DNA of 64,000 bases, from assembly GCA_045538835.1 (NCBI GenBank), contig JAZQEF010000018.1, forward strand, positions 186,001 to 250,000, written 5' to 3'. Origin of the DNA: RGIG6165 sp045538835 (lineage in GTDB: Bacteria > Bacillota > Clostridia > Oscillospirales > Feifaniaceae). Numbering within the stretch: the stretch's first letter is position 1; the number at the start of each line of letters is the position of its first letter. The position numbers and the translations under genes were made by a program. Of the stretch, positions 17,609-26,685 are shown piece by piece. The notes beneath the pieces were generated by a model. That model had not been told where the DNA came from. It saw nothing but the letters and a program-made list of their open reading frames with translations, and did no database searches.

Positions 17609-18889
17609 CTATTTATCAATTATTTTTTCAAGCGTTGCAATCTTAGCGCACAGACAGAAAATATCCATTGCCTGCGAAAGTTCGTCTGTCGTCGGGAAGG
17701 ACGGCGCAAGTCTAATATTACTGTCATCGGGATCTTTGCCGTAAGGGAATGTTGCACCTGCGCCCGTAAGTACGATGCCTGCATCAGCGCAGAGGGCGAC
17801 TATTCGCTTTGCACATCCTTTATAAGCATTATAACTTATAAAATAACCGCCCTTGGGGTCTATCCAGTTGCCGCAGCCTGTGCCGCCAAGTTGAGACTGA
17901 AGTTTATCTATTACCATACGGAACTTGGGACGGAGCATATCAGCATGCTTTTTCATATGATCAAGTATACCCTGTGTATTCTTGAAGAATGCCAGATGTC
18001 TTACCTGATTGAGTTTATCGTATGATATCGTTTGGAAGAAAAGAAGTTTCTTGATATAGTCGATATTCGCCTTACTCGATGCCATAACTGAAACACCGCT
18101 GCCGGGGAATGTAACTTTTGAAGTGGATACAAATGCATACACCATATCCTGTGTGCCGCATTTTTCAGCCTCCTCCATAAGATTAAGAAGTTCATCCTTC
18201 TCATCATACAGATCGTGGATAATATATGCATTATCCCACATTATTGCAAAATCGGGAGCCGCCGGCTTAAGAGAAGCAAATCTTTTTACTGTTTCATCTG
18301 AATATGTTATTCCGTCAGGATTTGAATATTTAGGAACACACCAGATACCCTTGATATCGGGATCCTTGCTGACAAGTTCTTCTACCATATCCATATCGGG
18401 GCCTGTAGGTGTCATAGGTACTGTTATAAGTTCAAAACCAAAAGTCTCGGTTATAGCAAAATGTCTGTCATATCCGGGCGCGGGACAGAGGAATTTTCTT
18501 CCCTTCACCTGTGACCACGGAACAGTGCTGTCTTTCAGTCCGTGTGTCATACCTTTTGAAATGAGGTCATACATCAGAGTAAGACTTGAATTGCCACCGA
18601 TTATAAGATTATCTGCGGGCGCACCGATTATTGGTGCAAACAGTTCTTTAACTGCAGGAATACCGTCAAGTACGCCGTAGTTTCTGCAATCGATGCCGTT
18701 TACGATACAATCCTCAGTTGAAGAGAGCACATCAAGCATTTTATTGCTTATGTCTATCTGAAGCGCCGCAGGTTTACCTCTTGACATATCAAGTTTAAGT
18801 CCGCGTGCCTTGTACTGCTCATATTCTTTACACAAATCAGTATAAACTGACTGTGCCTCATCTTTTGTAAGTTCCAAATAGTTTGCCAT
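17609..18889 (-). CDS. Class I PLP aminotransferase, aspartate aminotransferase-like (PF12897 type)
   Basis: A 426-residue fold-type I PLP enzyme close to the aspartate aminotransferase subgroup found in corynebacteria and many Firmicutes, which transaminates aspartate and 2-oxoglutarate. Visible features are MSRGKPAALQIDIS near the start, WCVPKYSNPDGITYS (substrate/PLP-binding NPxG block) near 190, and the PLP lysine in FVSTSKVTFPGSGVS near 258-272. The C-terminal arginine is in NIRLAPSFPT. Length fits this subgroup. Substrate is inferred from family. Its start overlaps the coaW stop. Confidence 0.85.
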   Translation of the reverse strand: MANYLELTKDEAQSVYTDLCKEYEQYKARGLKLDMSRGKPAALQIDISNKMLDVLSSTEDCIVNGIDCRNYGVLDGIPAVKELFAPIIGAPADNLIIGGNSSLTLMYDLISKGMTHGLKDSTVPWSQVKGRKFLCPAPGYDRHFAITETFGFELITVPMTPTGPDMDMVEELVSKDPDIKGIWCVPKYSNPDGITYSDETVKRFASLKPAAPDFAIMWDNAYIIHDLYDEKDELLNLMEEAEKCGTQDMVYAFVSTSKVTFPGSGVSVMASSKANIDYIKKLLFFQTISYDKLNQVRHLAFFKNTQGILDHMKKHADMLRPKFRMVIDKLQSQLGGTGCGNWIDPKGGYFISYNAYKGCAKRIVALCADAGIVLTGAGATFPYGKDPDDSNIRLAPSFPTTDELSQAMDIFCLCAKIATLEKIIDK

Positions 18890-19722
18890 TAGTTAGTACC
18901 TGCCTTGTCTATATATGAAATCGCTGCCCCGATAGCAGTTGCATATTCCGCTGTATCGGGTATAATAAACTCAATTTTGTGGAGTTTTGTTATTGATGCA
19001 AATATTTCTTTTGCCTGCGGCACAGTTGCCAGATAACCCGTAACAACTGCCTTGGTATCTCCGGTAGTGCGCGCCGCAAAAACGCCGAGCATACCTGCCG
19101 TTTCAAATATCGTATTTATGATTCCAAGTGCAACATCCGCCTTTGTCGCAAGGTCGTTTACCTTGCCGAAATTTGATGCTGTTATATCGGGAAGCAGAGT
19201 CGGTGCCGATTCCGCTGTGATATCTGATATAAGAAGATCTATCATCTTAAGATCGCCGTCTTTTGCAAGTTCAACGATGTCCTCCATATGAGAAAGACCT
19301 ATAAGTTTCTTGGAAAGCCCCGTAAGCGTACCGCCGCCGACGCCGCTTCCGCCGAGATGACGGACTTTGCCTCTGTCAGCCGCAATAAACGCGGTACCTG
19401 TTCCCATGCTTATAACTATCGCCTTAGAAAGCCCCGATAAAAAAAGACCGCCGAGACCGCAAGCAATAAATTCATCTACTTTAACGGTGTCTACACCGAA
19501 AATATCATCTTTTATAAATGTTGAGCCTACACCCGTTACCATTACTTTTTCTATATCTTCAAGTCCGATGTTGTTGTCTGTCGTAAACTTGCCGAATGCA
19601 CCGTAAAGAGATGAAACAGGGTCGGTCGCCCTCACATGTACGGGGGAAAAAACCTTGCCATCACGAAGACCGACTATTTTAGTATTCGTTCCGCCTATGT
19701 CAATACCAATAATAACTCCCAT
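18889..19722 (-). CDS. coaW: Type II pantothenate kinase
   Basis: Phosphorylates pantothenate in CoA synthesis; the type II enzyme is the ASKHA-fold form otherwise known from eukaryotes and staphylococci. The N-terminal phosphate loop GIDIGGTNTKIVG, an acidic residue in VDEFIACGLGG, ISMGTGTAF and LGGSGVGGGTLTGL are the family blocks. Length 277 is typical. Promoter region 19723-19805 is AT-rich. The aminotransferase is translationally coupled downstream. Confidence 0.9.
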   Translation of the reverse strand: MGVIIGIDIGGTNTKIVGLRDGKVFSPVHVRATDPVSSLYGAFGKFTTDNNIGLEDIEKVMVTGVGSTFIKDDIFGVDTVKVDEFIACGLGGLFLSGLSKAIVISMGTGTAFIAADRGKVRHLGGSGVGGGTLTGLSKKLIGLSHMEDIVELAKDGDLKMIDLLISDITAESAPTLLPDITASNFGKVNDLATKADVALGIINTIFETAGMLGVFAARTTGDTKAVVTGYLATVPQAKEIFASITKLHKIEFIIPDTAEYATAIGAAISYIDKAGTN

Positions 19723-19805
19723 AGTATTCTCCGAGTAATTTAATTATTTTAATATTATATACTAATAATTTCCTTATTACAACCAAATTCTCCTAAACAT
19801 TTTAA

Positions 19806-19831
19806 AAAAAGAGGGGCAAGCCCCTCTTTTT
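19806..19831 (-). terminator. Terminator after the secreted-protein gene
   Basis: AAAAAGAGGGG and CCCCTCTTTTT pair around a 4-nt loop. It lies downstream of the minus-strand gene ending at 19889. Confidence 0.85.
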
Positions 19832-19888
19832 ATTAAATTCGGTCATTTTTCTTAATTTACTACGGAATTGTCCGAATTTTTCAAAGTT

Positions 19889-20377
19889 TTACGATATTTT
19901 ATAATCGCCTCTTACCATTATCCAACTGTAGTCTGCGACCGCTTCGATTGCTCTGCCATCAGGTCTGGCTATGACATAAAGATTCTGCAAAGTGAGCGTT
20001 TCACCCTCTCCTGCTTCTGTTCCGTCAGTCATATTTATAAGATGATCTCCCAGCAGATCGATGGCTTTAAACGTGCCTCTTCTGAGAAGCACTTCGATAG
20101 AACCCGAAGCAGCTTCTATCTTCTGACCTTTATTCATCTGCAGAGGAACATACGAAAGATCAGTAGTCTGTGTTTCGCTTCCGCCCGTAGATACATTTTT
20201 AAGTTTTTCATCGATTTTTTCATCTACTTTCTGATATATCTCAGGAAGAAGAGTGTCGGTAATATAACTGAGTGACACAAGCGGATCGTCCGCAGAACCG
20301 TACTCCGCATTTACCGCTGCGCACATAGATATTATGAGCGCAGATGAAATGATAACTGACAGTATTCTTTTTTTCAT
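19889..20377 (-). CDS. Secreted protein of unknown function
   Basis: A 162-residue protein with a clear signal peptide (KKR, hydrophobic core to about residue 20, then AVNAEYGSADDP suggesting cleavage after VNA). The mature part starts with SADDPLVSLSYITDTLLPEIYQ, a stretch I associate with uncharacterised exported clostridial proteins. It continues with a short lysine/glutamate-rich helix and a beta-rich C-terminal half (IEVLLRRGTFKAIDLLGDHLINMTDG). No catalytic motif was recognised. It lies 15 nt after the EndoA-like gene and before a terminator, so it may be cotranscribed with that gene and alr. Confidence 0.75.
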   Translation of the reverse strand: MKKRILSVIISSALIISMCAAVNAEYGSADDPLVSLSYITDTLLPEIYQKVDEKIDEKLKNVSTGGSETQTTDLSYVPLQMNKGQKIEAASGSIEVLLRRGTFKAIDLLGDHLINMTDGTEAGEGETLTLQNLYVIARPDGRAIEAVADYSWIMVRGDYKIS

Positions 20378-20392
20378 TGTTGTTTCTCCCTT

Positions 20393-20746
20393 TTACTGTT
20401 CTCCTCCAAGACCGAAACTGATGGAAATGGCTCTGTCTATTCTGTCCATCTGTTCATTGTCCAGATGTCCCATTTTCTCTTTCAGCCTCTGCTTGTCAAG
20501 CGTCCTTATTTGTTCTAAAAGCACCACCGACTCTTTTTGAAGCCCGATCTCCCCGGGACTGATTTCTATATGTGTCGGCAATCTTGTCTTTCCGAGTCTG
20601 CTGGTTATCGCCGCCGCTATAACTGTAGGACTGTATCTGTTACCCACGTCATTCTGCACGATGAGCACAGGTCTGATACCTCCCTGCTCACTTCCCACAA
20701 CGGGACTTAAATCAGCATAATAAATGTCGCCTCTTTTTATTGTCAC
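20393..20746 (-). CDS. ndoA: EndoA/MazF-type mRNA endoribonuclease without adjacent antitoxin
   Basis: PemK/MazF-family RNase that in B. subtilis cleaves UACAU-type sites and is held inactive by EndoAI. The protein begins with TIKRGDIYYADLSPVVGSEQG, including the catalytic Arg of the RP block (GIRPVLIVQND). It keeps HIEISPGEIGL and LLEQIRTLDKQRL, so an active enzyme is predicted. GTG 20746 (117 residues) matches the EndoA start and has GGAG 10 nt upstream; GTG 20755 is too close to that motif. alr lies upstream as in B. subtilis, but the 136-nt gap has no antitoxin frame. Confidence 0.92.
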   Translation of the reverse strand: MTIKRGDIYYADLSPVVGSEQGGIRPVLIVQNDVGNRYSPTVIAAAITSRLGKTRLPTHIEISPGEIGLQKESVVLLEQIRTLDKQRLKEKMGHLDNEQMDRIDRAISISFGLGGEQ

Positions 20747-20882
20747 AGTATTCACTCTCCGATGATTAGCAAAAAATATGTGTATTCATATTCTTGCCGA
20801 GTAAATACCCTTTTTAACCGTAATTTATAAAAATTAAGTCAGATGTCTCCACAAAGACCTCATAATCATATTACGCAAAAAT

Positions 20883-22004
20883 TCATCTTTTGTAGACACG
20901 GGGCACTCTGTGCCCTATCTCACAGATGACTTCATAATTTATCTTTCCTTCTTCTGCCGCAAGATCTTCCGCTGTCAAAACAAGTTCCCCGTCAGTTCCC
21001 ATCACCGTAGCAATATCACCTTCGGAAACACCGGGAATATCAGTTACATCAACAACAGTCTGATCCATGCAAACCCTGCCTACAACGGGAGCATAGCAAC
21101 CGTTTATTATCACCCTGCCTTTATTTGAATGAAGTGTGGAATAACCGTCAGCATACCCTATTGCAATAGAAGCATATGTTCTGTCAGAGTACGACTTTGC
21201 TTTTCTGCCATAGGATATCGTACCGCCGTCTGTACCCTTTTTAACAAGTGTAACTCTCGTTTTCAAAGACATCACAGGGCATAACCCATTATCACAAGGT
21301 ATTCCGTCAGGCTGAAGTCCATACAGAACTATACCCACTCTCACCATATCATAATAAGTATCGGGATAGCGAAGTGCGGCGGCACTGTTTGCACAGTGTT
21401 TTATCTCAAATTTCAGATTACTGCTTTCAAGCATTTCAACAACGATCTTAAAATTCTCTGTCTGCATACGGGTAAAGTCTTCCTGCCCCACCGTATCGCT
21501 TACCGCAAAATGAGTGAATATACCCTCTAAATACAGATTTTCCAAAGAAGCGACCTCTTTTATTTCTTCGACCGAACTTCTTTTTTCATCATCTGTCTGC
21601 GCAGGAAAACCTATCCTGCCCATTCCCGTATCTATCTTGATATGGCATCTGATAATGCCGCAAGCCTCTTCATTTAATTTTTTTGCATATACCAGTGACA
21701 TAACCGTCTGTGTCAGTTTATACTTGACAAGAAGCTCAGCACAATCGGGTGCAGTATATCCGAGTATAAGTATGGGTTTGTCAATACCGCCTTCCCGCAG
21801 TTCTATCGCCTCTTCAACCGTTGCAGTCGCAAGCCAGTCTGCCTCAAGGCATTTCGCCGTCGCAATAGCACCGTGACCGTAAGCATTGGCTTTTATGACA
21901 GCGCACACTTTACAGTCCTGCGGTATACTCTGTTTTACAATATTAAAATTATTTGTAAGAGCGGACAGATCTATCTCCGCCCACGTTCTCGATGTGTTCA
22001 GCAA
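20883..22004 (-). CDS. alr: Alanine racemase
   Basis: PLP-dependent racemase providing D-alanine for peptidoglycan. The PLP lysine is in AVIKANAYGHGA (near residue 39). The second catalytic residue, a tyrosine, is in AIGYADGYS near 270, and the MVRVGIVLYGLQP block is conserved. Length 373 is standard. The upstream neighbour (22020-22574) is a membrane protein of unknown role; the downstream neighbour is the EndoA-type RNase, a pairing conserved in many Firmicutes. Confidence 0.96.
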   Translation of the reverse strand: MLNTSRTWAEIDLSALTNNFNIVKQSIPQDCKVCAVIKANAYGHGAIATAKCLEADWLATATVEEAIELREGGIDKPILILGYTAPDCAELLVKYKLTQTVMSLVYAKKLNEEACGIIRCHIKIDTGMGRIGFPAQTDDEKRSSVEEIKEVASLENLYLEGIFTHFAVSDTVGQEDFTRMQTENFKIVVEMLESSNLKFEIKHCANSAAALRYPDTYYDMVRVGIVLYGLQPDGIPCDNGLCPVMSLKTRVTLVKKGTDGGTISYGRKAKSYSDRTYASIAIGYADGYSTLHSNKGRVIINGCYAPVVGRVCMDQTVVDVTDIPGVSEGDIATVMGTDGELVLTAEDLAAEEGKINYEVICEIGHRVPRVYKR

Positions 22005-22019
22005 AATAAATTACCTCGA

Positions 22020-22574
22020 TTATAATTCAAACTTTGTAAAAAGACTCGGCTTTATCTGGCGCATAGCCTTGAGCATCTTTTTATTCGGATCAAACATAAT
22101 GCAAACTTTGCCCTGCTTTGTCATACCTATCAGATAGCAGGAAAAAGCATCTTTATCATTTGAAGTGCAGTCATACTGATCTGCATTGCCAAGACTTTTC
22201 ATATCTTGTGCAAAGCACGATGCATTTACAGGCGCTATAACTTCTACATTTTCTATATCTATTGACACTATTCTCTTTCTTGAGCGTTTCGCAAAAACTT
22301 TGTCAATATCAAGTATTCCGTTTGTAAAAATATATTCATATTCTCTGTGAAAACGTTTCCAAAAAACGAATATACAAACCCATATTGTCAGCATTACATA
22401 GCCATAAAATGCCATTACATACATTTGGTCTATAAACAGCAAAGGTACGAGTATTGTAAATGCGACTGCAAAAAGAATTATTGCAATCTTAAGTAGTGTA
22501 ACTCCCACACCGTTTTTTATCTTGACAAGTTGTTCATTAAATACGTCCATCGTATAATCGGAATTAAAATCCAT
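22020..22574 (-). CDS. Two-pass membrane protein, unknown function
   Basis: 184 residues. Two adjacent hydrophobic segments (about residues 25-47 and 53-72) are followed by a soluble, charged region with EYEYIFTNGILDIDKVFAKRSRKRIVSI, reminiscent of a membrane-anchored PH-like (bPH2) fold. The start MDFNSDYTMDVFNEQLVKIKNG resembles uncharacterised clostridial proteins, but I cannot name a family with confidence. It is transcribed toward alr with a 15-nt gap and is separated from the pheS leader by a divergent promoter region. Confidence 0.7.
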   Translation of the reverse strand: MDFNSDYTMDVFNEQLVKIKNGVGVTLLKIAIILFAVAFTILVPLLFIDQMYVMAFYGYVMLTIWVCIFVFWKRFHREYEYIFTNGILDIDKVFAKRSRKRIVSIDIENVEVIAPVNASCFAQDMKSLGNADQYDCTSNDKDAFSCYLIGMTKQGKVCIMFDPNKKMLKAMRQIKPSLFTKFEL

Positions 22575-22640
22575 ATTATCACCTCAATTTGATATTCTAC
22601 CACATTTTCTTCTCCCTTACAATTACAAGTTTATAAACAT

Positions 22641-22669
22641 TTGACTTGAAATACTATTTTATATATGTT
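22641..22669 (+). promoter_or_regulatory. Promoter of the pheST T-box transcript
   Basis: TTGACT (22641-22646), 17 bp, TATGTT (22664-22669), about 15 nt ahead of the T-box leader. Confidence 0.65.
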
Positions 22670-22683
22670 AATATAAATGTTGT

Positions 22684-22913
22684 GTTGATGAAGAGAGTAG
22701 CGGATCACCGTACTTTTTAGAGAGAGGCTGTCGTCGGCTGTAAGCAGTCTTATCGTACGATTCGTGAAGTTCACTTCGGAGCAGCGTGCTGAAAATTGCA
22801 GTAGGTTCGCCGTATGACTGCGTTAAAGTCGTCAAAGTGCCCGATAGTAATCGGGAATCTGGGTGGTACCGCGAGGCTTTTATGCTCCGTCCCTTTGTGG
22901 ACGGGGCTTTTGT
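22684..22913 (+). promoter_or_regulatory. T-box riboswitch, phenylalanine specifier (UUC)
   Basis: A tRNA-sensing leader controlling pheST. Stem I carries the S-turn AGTA (22696-22699) and AGAGAGG in the distal arm (22720-22726). The opposing GAA-G-TTC at 22766-22772 puts the specifier TTC (Phe) at 22770-22772. The T-box antiterminator GGGTGGTACCGCG is at 22861-22873. The competing terminator (about 22884-22908, CTCCGTCC pairing with GGACGGGG) ends in TTTTGTTTTT. Uncharged tRNA-Phe should allow read-through. The specifier agrees with the downstream genes. Confidence 0.95.
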
Positions 22914-22946
22914 TTTTATAAAAATATTTTTAAATAGAGGTGTACT

Positions 22947-23966
22947 ATGAAGGACAAGATAAAGGCGATATCCGAACTTGTTGAGCAGAAACTTTCAGAG
23001 GCAAATGACGCTGCCTCACTCGAAAATATCCGCATCAACTATCTCGGAAAAAAAGGTGAACTTACAAGTCTTCTCCGAGAACTCGGCAAACTTTCTCCCG
23101 AAGAAAGACCGGCAATGGGACAACTTGTAAACGAAGTCAAGCAGCATCTTGAGGCTGAACTTGATGAGAGAAAGGCTGTAATTGCAAACCTTGAACTTGA
23201 AAACAAACTCAAAAACGAAAAGATCGATGTTACCCTTCCCGCCAAGGAGAAAAAACTCGGTCACATTCACCCTATGAATATCGTTCTGCGCGAAATTGAG
23301 GACATATTCATAGAAATGGGCTTTACTATTGCAGACGGTCCCGAAGTTGAACTTGATTATTACAACTTTGAAGCGCTCAATGTGCCCAAGGATCACCCTG
23401 CACGCGATACCCAGGACACATTCTATATCAGCGATAATGTCGTTTTAAGAACACAGACTTCACCTATGCAGATACGTGTTATGGAAAACAACAAGCCACC
23501 CATCAAGATAATCGCTCCCGGTACAGTGTACAGAAGCGACGCTATGGATGCAACCCATTCCCCCGTTTTCCACCAGATAGAAGGTCTTGTAGTCGATAAG
23601 GGCGTTACATTTGCCGATCTTAAAGGCACACTTGAAACATTCGCCCGTAAACTTTACGGTACGGATACAGGTTTCCGCTACCGTCCCCACCACTTTCCCT
23701 TTACGGAGCCGTCAGCAGAAATGGACATCACCTGCTTTAACTGTCACGGTGAAGGCTGCCGTCTTTGCAAGGGCGAGGGTTACATTGAAATTCTCGGTGC
23801 AGGTATGGTACACCCCAAAGTGCTTGAAGTGTGCGGTATAGACCCGAATGAATACAGCGGTTTCGCTTTCGGTCTCGGTCTTGAACGTGTCGTTATGCGC
23901 CGTTACAATATTGATGATCTTCGTCTTTTCACAGAAAACGATGTTCGTTTCTTAAAACAGTTTTAA
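22947..23966 (+). CDS. pheS: Phenylalanyl-tRNA synthetase alpha subunit
   Basis: Catalytic subunit of the (alpha-beta)2 synthetase. It has an N-terminal coiled coil (residues about 1-90) with NYLGKKGELTSLLRELG. Class II motif 2 is in ILRTQTSPMQIRVM / TVYRSDAMDATHSPVFHQIEG, and motif 3 GFAFGLGLERVVMRRY is at the C-terminus. Length 339 is typical. GAGGTG precedes the ATG. Under T-box control; pheT follows 15 nt downstream. Confidence 0.97.
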   Translation: MKDKIKAISELVEQKLSEANDAASLENIRINYLGKKGELTSLLRELGKLSPEERPAMGQLVNEVKQHLEAELDERKAVIANLELENKLKNEKIDVTLPAKEKKLGHIHPMNIVLREIEDIFIEMGFTIADGPEVELDYYNFEALNVPKDHPARDTQDTFYISDNVVLRTQTSPMQIRVMENNKPPIKIIAPGTVYRSDAMDATHSPVFHQIEGLVVDKGVTFADLKGTLETFARKLYGTDTGFRYRPHHFPFTEPSAEMDITCFNCHGEGCRLCKGEGYIEILGAGMVHPKVLEVCGIDPNEYSGFAFGLGLERVVMRRYNIDDLRLFTENDVRFLKQF

Positions 23967-23981
23967 TGGAGGTGTGAGAAT

Positions 23982-26363
23982 ATGAGATTACCTAAAACTT
24001 GGCTTGACGAATATGTAAAACTTGATGTTACTCCCCGCCAGTTTGCCGCTGATATGACAATGTCAGGCTCAAAGGTCGAAGAATATTATAATGACGGTGA
24101 CAAAATTAAAAATGTAGTCATCGGCCGTGTTGACAGCATTGAAGATCATCCCGATTCAGACCACCTTGTTGTATGCCAGATAGATGTGGCAGGCGAAAGA
24201 AAACTCCAAATAGTTACCGGCGCATCAAACTTAAATGTCGGTGACATAGTTCCCGTTTGTCTTGACGGTGCACATCTTCCCGACGGTAAGGTCATCAAAA
24301 AAGGTAAACTTCGCGGTGTCCTCTCCGAAGGTATGCTCTGCTCGCTTTCAGAACTTGGTCTTACGCTCGGCGACTTTCCTTATGCTATTGAAGACGGCAT
24401 CTTTGTTATCAAAGAACCCTGTAATCTCGGTGATGATGCGACAAAAGTTCTTGGTATAGACAATGTCGTTACTGATTTTGAAATCACTTCAAACAGAACA
24501 GACTGTTATTCAATTATCGGCCTTGCAAGAGAAGCCGCTGCAACTTACAATAAGAAAGCAGACATCAAAACGCCCGTTGTCAAAGGCTGCGGCGGAAATG
24601 CGGCAGATCACATAAGTGTTACGGTTGAGGCGCCCGATCTCTGCCCCAGATATATTGCACGTGTTGTAAAAAATGTTAAGATAGGTCCTTCTCCCAGATG
24701 GATGAGAGAGAGACTTCGACTCTGCGGCGTGCGCCCGATAAGCAATATCGTTGACATTACCAACTATGTAATGCTTGAATACGGTCAGCCGCTTCATGCA
24801 TTTGATGCAAGATTTTTGCCTGACCGCAAAATCCTCGTGCGCCGTGCAAACGAGGGCGAAAAGATAACAACACTTGACGGGACAGACAGGCAACTTGACC
24901 CCTCAATACTTGTCATTACAGACGGAAAACAACCCGTTGCGGTTGCCGGTGTAATGGGCGGTCTCAACAGCGAAATCAGAGATGATACAACAGAAGTTAT
25001 CTTTGAAAGTGCAAACTTTAACGGTCCCTGCGTAAGAAAAGGCGCAAGAAAACTCGGTATGCGCACAGACGCTTCAAATCTCTACGAAAAGGGACTTCCC
25101 GCTTATCAGACAAAACTTGCAGTTGACAGAGTATGCGAACTTGTTGAACTTCTCGGATGCGGCGAAGTTGTTGACGGCTGTGTAGATGTTGACAATTCAA
25201 CCGAAAAGAAAGTCGACTTAAAACTTGATGTAGAACGTACAAACAAGTTTCTTTCAACTTCTCTTTCAAGAGATGAAATGGTTGCAATACTCCGCCGACT
25301 TGAATTTGACGTTCTTGACGATAACACCATCATTGTTCCTGCATACAGACAGGATATTGACTGTTTTGCGGATGTTGCCGAAGAAATCGTCAGAATATAC
25401 GGTTACAATAAAGTTGAACCCTCACTTTTCAAAGGAAGCGCAACAACAACAGTTACCGCAAAGTATCACGATTTCACGCAGAAAGTATCCGATACACTTG
25501 CATCCCTCGGGCTTTTCGAAATAAAGACATATACTTTTATCAGCCCCAAACTGTATGATAAAGTTCTTCTTGCAGAAGACAGTTCAATGAGAAATTCCGT
25601 AAAAATACTCAATCCGCTCGGAGAAGATTCAAGCATTATGAGAACGCTTACAATGCCCTCTATGCTCTCTATTCTTTCAAAGAACTACAACAACAGAAAC
25701 ACTGATGTTGCTCTCTTTGAGTTAGGAAAGACCTTTACTCCCGTCGGTGATGCAAACACACTTCCAGATGAAAGAAATGTTATTACTCTCGGTGCATACG
25801 GAAATCTCGATTTCTACGATATGAAGGGTTATGTTTGCGCGCTTCTGGATAATCTTAAAATAAAAGATGTATCATTTGAAAGCGGAACCGACCTTCCCTA
25901 CTATCATCCGGGCCGTGCTGCAACACTTAAAGCCGGCGATACGGTTATCGGTACAATGGGACAGATACATCCCGTTTGCGCAGATAATTTTGACATTGGC
26001 TCCGATATATATGCGGCCGAACTTTCACTTGAAACGCTCTATGATCTTGTAGCTGCAGATGTTTCATACATTCCGCTTCCCAAGTTCCCTGCTGTCACAA
26101 GAGACCTTGCTCTTCTGTGTGACGATGAACTTGAATCAGCAAAGATAGAAAACGTTATAAAAACAGAGTCCAAAAAACTCTTTGAAGACTGCAACCTTTT
26201 TGACATCTACAAAGGCGCGCAGATACCTGACGGCAAGAAGAGTATTGCCTATACCATCACTCTCCGCGCCGCAGACAGAACGCTTGTTGATGAGGAAGTT
26301 GACAATGTTATGAAGCGTATTCTCAAGAGGCTTGTGGCAGACTTTGGATGCGAACAGAGATAA
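23982..26363 (+). CDS. pheT: Phenylalanyl-tRNA synthetase beta subunit
   Basis: Editing and tRNA-binding subunit. Domain order is an N-terminal tRNA-binding/OB domain (VIGRVDSIEDHPDSDHLVVCQI near residues 44-65), the B3/B4 editing region (DITNYVMLEYGQPLHAFD near 260), B5, a catalytic-like core and a C-terminal anticodon-binding FDX-ACB domain. Length 793 is normal. Expression follows the Phe T-box with pheS. The run ends without an obvious terminator; a separate promoter for ireB starts 5 nt after the stop. Confidence 0.97.
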   Translation: MRLPKTWLDEYVKLDVTPRQFAADMTMSGSKVEEYYNDGDKIKNVVIGRVDSIEDHPDSDHLVVCQIDVAGERKLQIVTGASNLNVGDIVPVCLDGAHLPDGKVIKKGKLRGVLSEGMLCSLSELGLTLGDFPYAIEDGIFVIKEPCNLGDDATKVLGIDNVVTDFEITSNRTDCYSIIGLAREAAATYNKKADIKTPVVKGCGGNAADHISVTVEAPDLCPRYIARVVKNVKIGPSPRWMRERLRLCGVRPISNIVDITNYVMLEYGQPLHAFDARFLPDRKILVRRANEGEKITTLDGTDRQLDPSILVITDGKQPVAVAGVMGGLNSEIRDDTTEVIFESANFNGPCVRKGARKLGMRTDASNLYEKGLPAYQTKLAVDRVCELVELLGCGEVVDGCVDVDNSTEKKVDLKLDVERTNKFLSTSLSRDEMVAILRRLEFDVLDDNTIIVPAYRQDIDCFADVAEEIVRIYGYNKVEPSLFKGSATTTVTAKYHDFTQKVSDTLASLGLFEIKTYTFISPKLYDKVLLAEDSSMRNSVKILNPLGEDSSIMRTLTMPSMLSILSKNYNNRNTDVALFELGKTFTPVGDANTLPDERNVITLGAYGNLDFYDMKGYVCALLDNLKIKDVSFESGTDLPYYHPGRAATLKAGDTVIGTMGQIHPVCADNFDIGSDIYAAELSLETLYDLVAADVSYIPLPKFPAVTRDLALLCDDELESAKIENVIKTESKKLFEDCNLFDIYKGAQIPDGKKSIAYTITLRAADRTLVDEEVDNVMKRILKRLVADFGCEQR

Positions 26364-26367
26364 TTTA

Positions 26368-26396
26368 TTGAAATTTTATTTAAAATGGTTTATAAT
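26368..26396 (+). promoter_or_regulatory. Promoter for ireB
   Basis: TTGAAA (26368-26373), 17 bp, consensus TATAAT (26391-26396), about 30 nt before the ireB start. Confidence 0.75.
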
Positions 26397-26428
26397 AATT
26401 ATTAGTCTTTTTATAGGGAGGGAAAATT

Positions 26429-26677
26429 ATGAATCCAACCGATACAATTACTTTTCCGATACAGGACGATCATGAGTCCGAGATCAAGGCAACTCTTACT
26501 GCTGTGTATGATGCTTTGAGAGAGAAAGGGTATAATCCAATTAATCAGATCGTAGGATATATTCTGTCTGAAGACCCGACCTATATCACCAATCACAACG
26601 GAGCAAGAGCTCGCATTACCAAAATAGACCGTGATGAGCTTCTGCAAACGCTTGTTAAATCATACCTTGACAATTAG
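26429..26677 (+). CDS. ireB: IreB family regulatory phosphoprotein (UPF0297)
   Basis: Small substrate of the PASTA kinase IreK/PrkC that tunes cell-envelope stress resistance in enterococci. The whole 82-residue protein fits the family, including GYNPINQIVGYILSEDPTYI and the C-terminal DELLQTLVKSYL. Family members carry phosphorylatable threonines near the N-terminus; here TDTITF contains candidates. In most Firmicutes this gene follows alaS; here alaS is about 6 kb away in the opposite orientation. A GGAGGG lies upstream of the ATG. Confidence 0.93.
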   Translation: MNPTDTITFPIQDDHESEIKATLTAVYDALREKGYNPINQIVGYILSEDPTYITNHNGARARITKIDRDELLQTLVKSYLDN

Positions 26678-26685
26678 GAGGATAT

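Noticed and set aside
17512..17619. N-terminal extension of NrdR by 36 residues
   Set aside because: It runs through the promoter and the neighbour's terminator; the zinc-ribbon protein begins at 17511.
20747..20882. A hidden antitoxin gene between alr and the EndoA-type gene
   Set aside because: Only short frames (about a dozen codons) with poor start signals occur; no helical DNA-binding protein is encoded there.
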